From Oscarella lobularis (Eukaryota > Porifera > Homoscleromorpha > Homosclerophorida > Oscarellidae): 64,000 nt of DNA. A program made the translations under genes and the position numbers. Shown one piece after another: positions 55,573 through 64,000 of the stretch. Below the pieces are notes generated by a model. The model was not told where the DNA came from and did not search any database. It saw nothing but the letters and a program-made list of their open reading frames with translations. The stretch spans positions 1,860,001-1,924,000 of the forward strand of contig NC_089183.1 of the NCBI RefSeq assembly GCF_947507565.1, written 5' to 3'. The number at the start of each line of letters is the position of its first letter. Within the stretch, counting starts at the first letter, position 1.

Positions 55573-55935
55573 TTAACAGGAGAGTAGAATGTCACTTATC
55601 CGAACTTCAATCATCCGATCACGTCGGTCAACCGAACGGTGGTTGAGTCAGAACGGGTTCTTAGCATTCAACTACACGTAAATGCTAAGAACTCGTTTGA
55701 TGCACAAGAACGTGTTTGAACGTGTTTGTACGCGTTCGGCTAAAGTGCCAAATGCTCTTCCGACCTTGTTTTCTGCGCACTATCTATTCGCAACGTTTAT
55801 TCAAGATGCATGATTAGTCTATGTCAACTTTACCAGATGATTTTGCATTTAAAATGAAAACGCCACTTATCCGGATTATTCAGACTTCCGAACGTGGCTC
55901 GGTCCCGAAGTGTTCGGATAAGTGACATTCTACTG
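55573..55935. mobile_element. Tigger-like MITE
   Basis: The inverted ends share TAGAATGTCACTTATCCGAAC (left from about 55585, right ending about 55932), of the kind found in pogo/Tigger elements, and TA lies just outside the right end. The left tip has a few extra bases (AGGAG). An internal hairpin (GGTTCTTAGCATT ... AATGCTAAGAACTC) is present. No coding capacity. The ends differ from those of the pogo element at 39643-44090. Confidence 0.75.
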
Positions 55936-56009
55936 TACATGTAGCTGAGGAGGAGGGGCAGGCGACCGCGTGCTTCGTGTACGGGTACAGCGTACGGGTC
56001 GCTGACAAC

Positions 56010-58516
56010 ATGGCGAGATATCACGCGAAAGCACTTTCTTTCATAAAAGAAGCGCAAAAGCTACTTTGTACTTCCAGCGAGGTAAGGAATTTAACATGTT
56101 GATGTATTTCTGGGTCTGCTTCTGTCTCTCTGCTATTCACAAGGCCATGAAATGCTTTTTAGCTGTTTACACTTACTAAAGGAGCCTTTGTTGACAAACT
56201 GTCTTTAGGATTCAGTTGCAGACGAAGCTTTGCAAATCCCGTCGGAGCTAGAACTGTCAATGGAGCGCGAAGAAGTGCGCGAAGTTGCCGACAACGACGA
56301 CGACGGCTACTGCAATAAAGTCGACAGACAGCAAAAGGCATGTTTTGACCGTAGGAAACGCAATTGCGGAAAAACCCCTGCATGTCTCTTTCAGAATAAG
56401 CTAGCAAAACTTAGTGCCCAAGAAGAATTCCGAAAAATCATGCGTTTCAGTGGCCATCGCGGCAAAAATGAAAAGGGTAGGTCAAGAGGTTGGCAACGGG
56501 AAGCGGAGCATCATCTGGGTCAACGGGGAGCGTACGATCTGGAGGAAACCCTCCGCTAAGAGTCGTCTGTCTGAGCGATTGCAGGGCCATCACCCTCCCC
56601 CCCCCCCCCCCCGACGGAACTCATGTGGTTGAACTTTTCAATGCTGGATTGGGCGAGAAAGACATCTGTCGCGTAGGAGAAGTTGCAAAGGCTCTCCATG
56701 ACGCAATTGTGAAAGCCTTCCCACAACTCGTTCACGTCGGGTATGAATTCGTAAAATGCCCTGCCAGGGGAAAGAGGAATCTTGAGTGTCTTCGAAAAAG
56801 TGTTCTAATATAACATCTCTCAAAAAATGTTACGGAAATCAAAAATAATTAAAGAAACCATTTCTTTGCTATCAACTAAAGATCGCGGAAAGAAGGTGAG
56901 TCTGTAGCAATACCTATATGCGCACAGTTGCAGTACAGGGTTTTCAGACTTTTACGGCTACCATAAAGTTAGACAAATGACTCGTCAATATTCCAATGCC
57001 TAATTACCGAAAACATACTGAAAACTGCATAAAAATGTAGGCGCTGTTTTTGGACACCAACACATGGATTTTATAGTTTTCTTCTTTCATGAACAGCCAA
57101 GAGAGGAAAGCGACGAAAGAATCTGTTTAAGTGACGGCGAAAAATGCAATGAATATTCCATAGAGGTTCGACATACATAGTGCAATGGGAGTGGTTGATA
57201 TAGCCAGTATGTTTAATTAAGGCTCAATTGTCTCGTGTTGCGGTTGACCTAACGTTGGGTAACACAATGGAAAAGACAACTACGCATGACCAGGAAATCA
57301 TCGAAGGAGAAAGAGAGGACAAAGAGGAAACCTTGGAAGAGGTTCGTAATGATGTTTGCACAAATACATAATGTTGAATTGTTCTTCATGTATCAGACGC
57401 CAGCTTTACGGGCGCAACAAGATTTGGCGTGCGCGCAGTCACTAGCAATTGACACAGAAAAAGTGAGAATAGCGTCTGTTTTGTTTAATCGCTACTGACT
57501 GCGTGGTAGGAAAGAACGAAATCTGATTTTGCAGCTCAAGCTGCGGTTGTTGCAGAGCTGAAACGTCTTTCTGCTGACATGAAACCTATCGACCCGAAAA
57601 AGGACGAATACGACGCCATTGTTGTACGCATTCAACTTCCTGATTCGTCTGTGTAAAAGAGACGATTCCAATCATCGCATACCCTTCAAGTACGTTTAGG
57701 AGTTGTAATGTTATTACATGCATGTTGTTTACTATAAGGATCTGCTGTACCGGGTTGGGAGTTATTCCTCCATCGAGCATCCAGATCATTTCACGTTGTT
57801 GGATCGTTCAAAGAGGCCCTCAAAGGCTATGGAAATTCGAGGCAAAAAGGCGCAAGATTTGAACCACGTTTTTCGCGGAAGAACAAGCGTTTCCCTTATA
57901 GCAGAGAAAACGGTATGAGCATGCAGGGTAGCTCGTTTCTTTCCAACAATATGTCCGAAGCGAAACATATTAATCGATTGTTGCATCATCTTTAACACGT
58001 GATCGTTTCGCTGCAGCGCAAGGCAACGGCACCTTACCTACCCTATCGGAACTCTTTACTGACTACAGTACTAAGAGATACATAGTGTGCCCTACTTTTG
58101 ATAAGTTCTTTCTTATAGGAGGTACTGTAATTGCTTGACTGCTATGGTTGCCATTAGTTTTGCGGATCGCTTTAATAATGTATGGGAGTCGATATTCAGC
58201 TGTAGTTTTGCTCAGAGAGGCGTGCATTTTGAACAGCGTGAAGTAAGAAATTCAATAATTTCAATGAACGTATTATTCAACGGCGTGTGTCTTGAGGTGT
58301 AGGAAAACCAAGATGCTCGACGACAAGGAGATACGCAAGCGACTCAGAAAGCGTATCGTCGAATTGGAAAAAGAACTCGAAAAACGGAGGACGGCGACAT
58401 CGACGCAAATGCCACAGTCCATCAAAGCGGCGCCCTCACCAAAGAGCAATTGCGTCAATGTCGCGATCTAATGACCGGATTCGTCGACGGAACTATAGAC
58501 GATCCTTTCGATTCCG
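56010..58516 (+). CDS. HECT-family-type gene with UBX domain, N-terminal module
   Basis: Exon 1 (56010-56081, MARYHAKALSFIKEAQKLL) splices in phase 0 to exon 2 from 56209 (DSVADEALQIPSELELS). After a slip around the C16 run (56597-56612) comes VVELFNAGLGEKDI ... AFPQLVHVGYEFVKC, the N-terminal domain found in animal HECT-type proteins. Further exons, all phase 0 with GT/AG ends: 57097-57165, 57222-57341, 57397-57462 (TPALRAQQDLACAQSLAIDT), 57510-57689 and 57739-57912. The last two encode a UBX fold: IVVRIQLPDSS ... RRFQSSHTLQ and DLLYRVGSYSSIEHPDHFTL ... TSVSLIAEK. UBX domains usually bind the p97/VCP ATPase. Exon 58303-58516 ends DLMTGFVDGTIDDPFDS. TAA at 57654-57656 lies inside the UBX domain. 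No HECT domain follows; an integrase-type transposon begins instead. Confidence 0.68.
56597..56612. repeat. C16 homopolymer in coding region
   Basis: Sixteen C in a row. The frame before and after differs, so the run length decides whether the gene is intact. Confidence 0.9.
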
Positions 58517-58639
58517 GTTCGTAATTTAATTAAATATCGAAAAATTATTTTCACTTGCTTTAGGTGCAAACGACGTTCGAATGTTTTAGAGAGTGCGTGC
58601 ATCTCCTCAAGAAACTTATAACAAAACTAGCTCAAGCAA

Positions 58640-60065
58640 AAAGTTCAGTTGAAGTTCCACTCGATAAACTATGGAACGTCGAATGGGACAAAAGTAAAAG
58701 TGTCGTAATTAATTTTTATGATCAAGTGTTAGTGTTTTTTGATTACGTGTTTGTGTTTTTTGATCAATTGTTTGTGTTTTTTGATCAAGTGTTTTTTGAT
58801 CAAGAGTTAGAGTTTTTCGATCAAGAGTTTTTTGATCAAGTCTTACCTTTTTTGATCAAGTATCACATAATCGGTGAAAAGCATTTATTGGAGTTGTTAC
58901 CGGAATTTCACTTTTGATGACCATGTTCATTTGCTTACTTCATGTAAAGTGTTTCTTTCCAAGATTCTAAAGAAACAATACTAGAGGATACGTTGGAATC
59001 GATGTTGGACGACGACACCGATCAACAAGTTTCATTTTCGTCTAGTGTACAGCGCGAAAGAACTATGGGTCGTTCGAGATAACGTATTAACCCGGAAGAC
59101 ATCGATCAATTACACTTTATGCTTGGCACGTGGCTTGGCGTAGCGGAGGCTCTCGGAGTGTCTCAGCGAACTCTAAGATGAAGAAGGCATGATCATGGTC
59201 TGCCACTCGGCGCTGATGTTTACTCCATTTGTGATGACGACGAACTCGACGAGATAGTCCAGGAAATACTTCAAGAATCTCCAGAATCTGGCGAAGTATA
59301 CGTCGATGACGCTCTTGCTTCCCAAAGCATTCGTGTTCAGCGCAGACGTCTGCGCCAAAGTCTTCGACGCATTGATCCGGTCAATCGGTCGCTGAGACGA
59401 TCATTTGCTATTGTTCGTCGATTTTACCGCGTTGCGGGACCAAACGCGCTGTGGTAATGAAAAGTACATGACAACCTCACCCCTTTACACACATTTTTAG
59501 GCACTTTGACGGCAACCATAAACTGATACGGTGGAAAATGGTCATACACGGCTGCATTGACGGCTTCAGTCGTCTAATAACGTACCTTTCAGTGGCTGAC
59601 AACAACAGAGCTTTGCGCAACTGTCTGCGCTCTATTTGAAAATGCTACGGCTACATTTGGTGTTCCCTCTCGCGTAAGGTGTGATCGTGGAGATGAAAAT
59701 GTTGACGTTGCTCGGTTTATGTTACAGCAGAGAGGACTAAATCGTAGCTCTGTCATGGCTGGATCTAACGTCCAGAGCCAACGCATAGAGCGTTTATGGG
59801 TTGAGGTCAAGAGGATCGTAATCAGCAGATATAAAAATTTGTTCTATCACCTTGAAAATAATTCGTTAATGAATCACACATCTGACAACGACCTTTTGTG
59901 CCTCCATTTCGTTTTTCTGCCAAGGATCGCAAACAGCCTCGCGCGCTTTGTTCATCAATGGAAACAACCCTTGAATTCGACGTGAAGGTGGACGTTCACC
60001 GAATCAAATGTTGCTTCAGGGCATATCGGATACAATTAGCGACTTCACTACTGTTCACTACTGTC
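58640..60065 (+). pseudogene. Integrase-type (IS3EU/Ginger-like) transposase, copy 2
   Basis: Stand-alone DDE transposase with a retroviral-integrase-type core. After the minisatellite, 58970-59095 encodes LEDTLESMLDDDTDQQVSFS. Then come LHFMLGTWLGVAEALG, IVQEILQESPESGEVYVDDA and RRFYRVAGPNALW. A 48-base intron (59455-59502, GT/AG) leads to [20 protein letters not shown] (first Asp), VPSRVRCDRGDENVDVA (second Asp) and SQRIERLWVEVKR (Glu), then FVHQWKQPLNST. The full catalytic triad is visible. Lesions: stops near 59079 and 59180, a frameshift near 59612, and an internal deletion near 58965 removing the N-terminal exon that copy 1 (33826-34307) retains. The family name is my best match; a whole-family comparison is needed. 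Confidence 0.74.
58720..58862. repeat. TTTTTTGATCAAGTGTT minisatellite
   Basis: About eight degenerate copies built on TTTTTTGATCAAGTGTTAGTG, the reverse complement of the array at 34395-34545. The open frame through it (58564-58917) encodes VFFDQ repeats and is probably not a gene. Confidence 0.88.
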
Positions 60066-60126
60066 AGTGATGACTACGGGGTTGACGACGACGTTAGCTC
60101 CGTCTTAAACCGAGGGCTGTCCTTCG

Positions 60127-62638
60127 TTAAACAGAGTTGAATCCGTGCGAGTTCAAAATTCCGTACGCAACGTCGTCTTTGAAAGCGTCGTAGTCGACAT
60201 TATGTCGGCGCGTGAAAACGATTTTCATAGTGCAAGTAGACGCCGTCAAACAACGCCTTTCACTGGTAGCTTCGAGATCAAAAGCTAACATGGGCTTAGT
60301 GTAAAAGCCGACGACCGGAACGTTTTGTGCGCCGGTAGCGAACTCCATAATGTGTTGCAGTGTTAGAAGTTCCGTACCAGCAAAAATGTCTAAACATTTA
60401 ACATTGCGAATGATGTACTCTAGCCATAGCAATAGACCTTTATTCGCGACATCTTTGATGAAATCATTCCAATTCATAACGATAGCCTCTTCAATCATTC
60501 GAGTGTTTGAATCTCTCTCCGAAAGGACAGGCTCAAAGAGATCTAGAACAAAGTCGGCAGTGAGTTCGCGAGGCTTTCTAAAGGCGAGAAGATGAAATCC
60601 CAAACTGAGGTTTTCGCGGAGAAATGCCAAAAATCCGCAGCACTGCAAGCCCTCGGCGAACTGGTCCATTTCAGCCTTTCGGCTGAAGAAGACCTAAATG
60701 TCTTCGTTGAAAATATGTTACGTAGTACAGATGTCTAACTGACGTTGTTCTTGGCCGCAGCTGAAACAAGGGCGTCTCTGTGTAAATTTCTGGGCTGGTT
60801 TCCCAAAACCCATGTCGAAACGAAAGTCGAACTGTTCGTCACCAACGATAGATCTCACGTCGTCATCACATTTTGCTTCGTTCAACTGCCGTAAAAAATG
60901 ACCAAGTACAATCAAGTTCAGATCAAGTACGTACTGCCGTCAGGCAATTGAACAGCGTAGAATCGCAGACTTCTTCGACGGAAGGGCTGCAAAGACCGTA
61001 GATCATGTAACGCACGAAAGACCTAGTTAGGCAATGCTTCAATGTAGTAGCGTATGGGTAGGTAACTTACGTAGCAAAAACAAACGGACATGGACCTTCC
61101 TGCAAAATGGACAATGCCACCATCATTCCAAGGAAATAGTATTTTTCTTCAATGACATCTTTTGGACTTTTCGCTGGTATTAGATGACCGGCTTTGCCAC
61201 AAACCAATGGACCGTCAAGGAGTTGCTGAAGAACTCTTGTTAGGAAGTCGCGTCGTGGCCCCCCGTCATCGACACCAAACTCCCTTACGAATCGAAATTT
61301 AAGAGAAACTTTTCCGGTCATTTGATGTCGTTTGAACGCTCGCATTGCGTCGGAAACCAAGTGTTGGCGGCGGACATCTATCCGATCGAAGTCCTTGCGA
61401 TCAAAAGCACTAGTGCTGTACATAGCCCCGAAGTTGCTATGTATAAACTCTTTAAGGCGAAACATGTTCAGCTCCTCATTCACTCTACGGACGGCATTAC
61501 AACAACGTTGGCTCGCGTGGGCTACACTAGTCCATCATACTTTGTGTCAGCCGCTGCAAGGCTTTCATCAATAGCATCGGCGATCTTTCTCCTCCTCTCC
61601 CATTTTTCCGCCTTCGCCATCAGAATCTGACGAAGAAATAGAAATAACAGCGCACGATGTGTACGATCTGGTTTATACGTTATAATCAACGTCATATATT
61701 CCGATGTTCTTCCTACTTGTAAGACGAAGTCACGTTTTCTGTAGTCTTCTCCGTCTTCGGCTTATTCTCCTTTCGTACTTTACGTCGTTTCAGTCGTGGA
61801 GACGACGATGAGGGCGTAGCTGGAGGGCGCTGGCGAACAACTTTGGCTTCAAAATGTGCCCCCTTAGCGTCTTCAAGTGTGTCCTAGGGTAGCAATGCAA
61901 CAACATGAAATGTCAGACATATCTAAAAACCAACATCAACACCTCATCATCCAGATCTCGTTCAGGAATGACGTAAATAATCTTTTGCTTGAACAACTTT
62001 CGCACTGTTTCTCCACCCAATTGTCGTCCTTCGGGAAGTTTTGGCCTGATGAGCTCAAGACCAACGGCCATGTGGAGTTCAATGCTAAAAAAGTAATTTA
62101 CGTACTCAATAGTTAATGTATGTGCTCATTACCCGACGTCATCGTACTCTAATTTCTCAAGAAATCGTCTTTGATTCTTTCAATTAGTTCCGTTTCTGTC
62201 CATGCCGTATCGATTTCAAAAAGATTTAGAATGAATCCTTGTCGATGAAGCTCTGCTCGTTTCGAACTTGTTGGCACAGTGCGATCAGTGTGACTTCGTA
62301 GAAGAACGATGTCTTTTGCGAATATGACGGAGGACGAACGTCTTTTCGCTTTGTCTCCACGCGATGAGCGCTGGGTGCCCCTTGCTTGATTGGCTTGACG
62401 TCGAACGGCTTGACGTCGAGCTGCCGCGGACTGTCTTTCCACGCCATACCGAAGCTAGCTCCGCGGCTGTTGTATCAAATGCTTGCCGTCGCCGCTCAGA
62501 AGACGCGTTAGAAGTCGCGTTTGAGCCATCTTGAGTCGCGTTAGAGCCATCTCGAGTCTTCTCGACGATATTTGCGAAACGAGGATGTCGAACGATTGCA
62601 TTTGCCCACGCGTCATGATCGGGGTTCCTCTGCGCCAT
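60127..62638 (-). CDS. HECT-domain E3 ubiquitin ligase gene
   Basis: HECT ligases take ubiquitin on a Cys and pass it to substrate. Minus-strand exons: 62638-62133 (MAQRNPDHDAWANAIVRHPR, FAKDIVLLRS, GFILNLFEIDTAW), 62084-61943 (IELHMAVGLELIRPKLPEG, IIYVIPERDLDDE), 61883-61717 (basic linker), 61626-61071 (DAMRAFKRHQ ... FGVDDGGPRRDFLTRVLQQL, YYFLGMMVALSILQEGPCPF), 61022-60935, 60885-60722 (CFSCGQEQ) and 60675-60127. The last holds LLTLQHIMEFATGAQNVPVV, the catalytic Cys in LTASTCTMKI and the terminal GILNSHGFNSV. Introns are 46-90 bases. One-base slips occur near 62385, at 62155 and near 61530, so the copy is damaged or carries sequence errors. The first two exons match those of the SRA gene in order and wording. 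A Gypsy LTR sits just upstream of the start codon. Confidence 0.82.
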
Positions 62639-62670
62639 CTACAAGCCTGGAATTTCTTTGGGAAAGAAAG

Positions 62671-62823
62671 TGTTACGTCCTTCTTCGCGCGTAGGCGTAA
62701 CTCGGGTCCACACTGTGGCTGATGGTCTCTTTCTCGGTCTCTTTATTAGGGATGAGGCTCTCTCCCTCCTCTAATCCAACCTCCCGTATCTATCTTATCT
62801 CCCCCGTAACAACAAACACAACA
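62671..62823 (-). repeat. Gypsy 3' LTR, about 153 bp
   Basis: On the minus strand it begins TGTTGTGTTTG and ends GACGTAACA (TG...CA) and contains AATAAAG, a possible poly(A) signal, near its middle. The outer end lies 33 bases upstream of the HECT gene ATG at 62638. The assignment would be proven by the 5' LTR outside the window. Confidence 0.65.
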
Positions 62824-62943
62824 ATTCCCCCTCCTGAGTCCATGGCACGTCCTCGTGACATTAACACCCCACAGAACACAGACAACTACAACGAAACACC
62901 CACCTTACGACAAACGTCCAACTGTCAGCTTGCGTAGGTATGA

Positions 62944-64000
62944 TCAGGCGGCTTCCTTTTTCGGTCTGAACACTTTCTTGAATCTTTGTCTCCCCACGCA
63001 CGGATGATCCTGGAGTTCCATCGGTACCTTTCTTGCCCTCCCGAAATGAACAAACAATGATCCGCTGGGTGGACCACCAATCGGCTCCACCCGGATATTT
63101 GTGTCGGTTACATCAGCCACACGATATGGTCCCGAAAATTTCGGCGTCAATTTTGTTGGGCTCCGATTCCCTCGGTAATCGACCATCACGATATCTCCTA
63201 TCTGGTATTTTTCCTGAGTGGCTTTCTTATCATATTGCTTCTTAGCCTGTTCCTGCGATTCTCCAATGTGTTGTCGGGCCAACTCCCAAGCATTACCCAA
63301 GCCTTTCTTCAACTCGCTTCCGTAGTCCTCTGCATCCAACTGCGTAGCCAGCGACGGCACCGCTAACGCCGTCTGCGTTGGTAGTCTCGCTTCTCTTCCG
63401 TACATGAGCATAAACGGTGAACTTCTTGACGACGAATGTGGTCGCACCCGATGCGCAAATAACAAGTAATTGAGGTATTGATCCCACTCGCCACCGTAGA
63501 ATTTGCTATGCTTGCTGATCATCTGTATCAAGATTCTGTTCATCCTCTCTACCATGCCATCGGTCTGCGGGTGATAAGCTGATGTATTGATTTTTCGCAT
63601 TCCCGTGAGCGAACACACTTCCTTTATCAGGCTCGAAAGAAAATCACTGCCCCTATCAGACAATAGCTCCTCGGGCACTCCGTGTCGACATATGATCTCA
63701 GTCACCAGCAACCGCGCAATCGTTTCCGCCTTGTGGTTCTTTGTTGCAAATACTTCCGGCCACTTCGTCAAATAATCCATGAAGACAACCGCGTATCGGT
63801 TACCCGTTGATGTCGCCGGCAACGTTAGCACATCCACCGCGACTCAGTGAAATGGTCCACCAACTGGTATCGGTCGAAGGGGTGGCGTCAACCGCTTCCC
63901 GGCTCCTCCATACTCCGCGCACGGCAGACAGGTACGACAGTATTTCCGCACGTCTTTCCTCATTCCCGGCCACCAAAACCTGACCGCTAAGAGCCCGTAA
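62944..64000 (-). pseudogene. Gypsy integrase with HHCC zinc finger, in-frame stop
   Basis: Integrase region of a Ty3/Gypsy polyprotein. From the window edge the minus strand reads FWWPGMRKDVRKYCRTCLPC, the end of the HHCC zinc-binding domain. A TGA near 63842-63846 then interrupts it where the frame continues as VAVDVLTLPATSTGN. The DDE core is present with AVVFMDYLTKWPEV, LLSDRGSDFLSSLI (second Asp) and HPQTDGMVERMNRIL (Glu). The C-terminal part has IGDIVMVDYRG and LTPKFSGPYRVADV, the GPY/F motif of Gypsy integrases. The stop at 62944 ends the polyprotein before the purine tract. Protease, reverse transcriptase and RNase H lie beyond the window. Only one lesion is visible, so insertion was fairly recent. 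Confidence 0.9.

Larger units (their letters stand above)
62671..64000 (-). mobile_element. Gypsy (Ty3-type) LTR retrotransposon, 3' part
   Basis: The end of pol, a purine-rich tract (AGGAGGGGGA, complement of 62825-62834) and a short LTR follow in order on the minus strand. The element runs off the right edge of the window. The purine tract directly adjoining the TGTTGTG start of the LTR supports the polarity. The usual 4-6-base target duplication cannot be checked without the other end. Confidence 0.82.

Noticed and set aside
58564-58917. 117-codon frame with VFFDQ repeats as a possible repeat protein
   Set aside because: The repeats are the translation of a minisatellite that occurs inverted at 34395-34545, where other frames are open; the array is non-coding.
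1-64000. CRISPR arrays, operons, ribosome binding sites
   Set aside because: The window is eukaryotic; all tandem arrays seen are microsatellites or minisatellites without unique spacers of regular length.

Overview
The window is a stretch of a eukaryotic, almost certainly metazoan, genome: genes are split by very short introns (about 45-75 bases), three of them have animal-type ubiquitin or chromatin domains (HECT, UBX, SRA), and nearly everything else is transposon. The mix of element families and the HECT-type genes point to an early-branching animal, most likely a sponge. That placement is an inference, not something the sequence proves.

Layout. 0.2-3.4 kb: a MULE-like foldback element with a perfect 9-base target duplication, carrying a nested hAT transposon. 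4.8-6.3 kb: a decayed pogo-type transposase. 6.5-16.2 kb: a head-to-tail series of R2-like non-LTR retrotransposons (zinc finger, reverse transcriptase, restriction-like endonuclease) separated by (TC)n microsatellites, with one antisense fragment and an 835-bp hAT MITE inside the last copy. 16.3-18.1 kb: Harbinger and unidentified coding relics. 20.8-26.8 kb: a nearly full-length Helitron with recognisable ends but a damaged Rep domain. 27-38 kb: sparse, with two short MITEs, a spliced MULE transposase cut by an integrase-type transposon, and a P4-ATPase fragment. 38.4-44.8 kb: a minus-strand gene joining an N-terminal domain to an SRA (UHRF-like) domain, with an apparently intact 4448-bp pogo-type transposon (688-bp TIRs) in one intron. 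47-55 kb: relics of hAT, a second R2-like element, piggyBac and an RPA-like ssDNA-binding protein, plus a second MULE-like foldback. 56-62.6 kb: a plus-strand gene with a UBX domain and a convergent minus-strand HECT ubiquitin-ligase gene, separated by an integrase-type transposase. 62.7-64 kb: the 3' part of a Gypsy retrotransposon with its LTR, ending 33 bases upstream of the HECT start codon.

The most interesting signal is the set of three host genes that appear to share one N-terminal domain but carry different C-terminal modules: SRA (methyl-DNA reader), UBX (p97 adaptor type) and HECT (E3 ligase). The SRA gene's interrupted intron closes to about 61 bases once the pogo element and one TA are removed. 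Inside the pogo element's own first intron, two 102-bp TTAA-bounded repeats flank exon-like segments that look like captured gene pieces.

Many reading frames here are broken by single-base slips, several of them in homopolymers. Some genes called broken may therefore be intact in the living genome.
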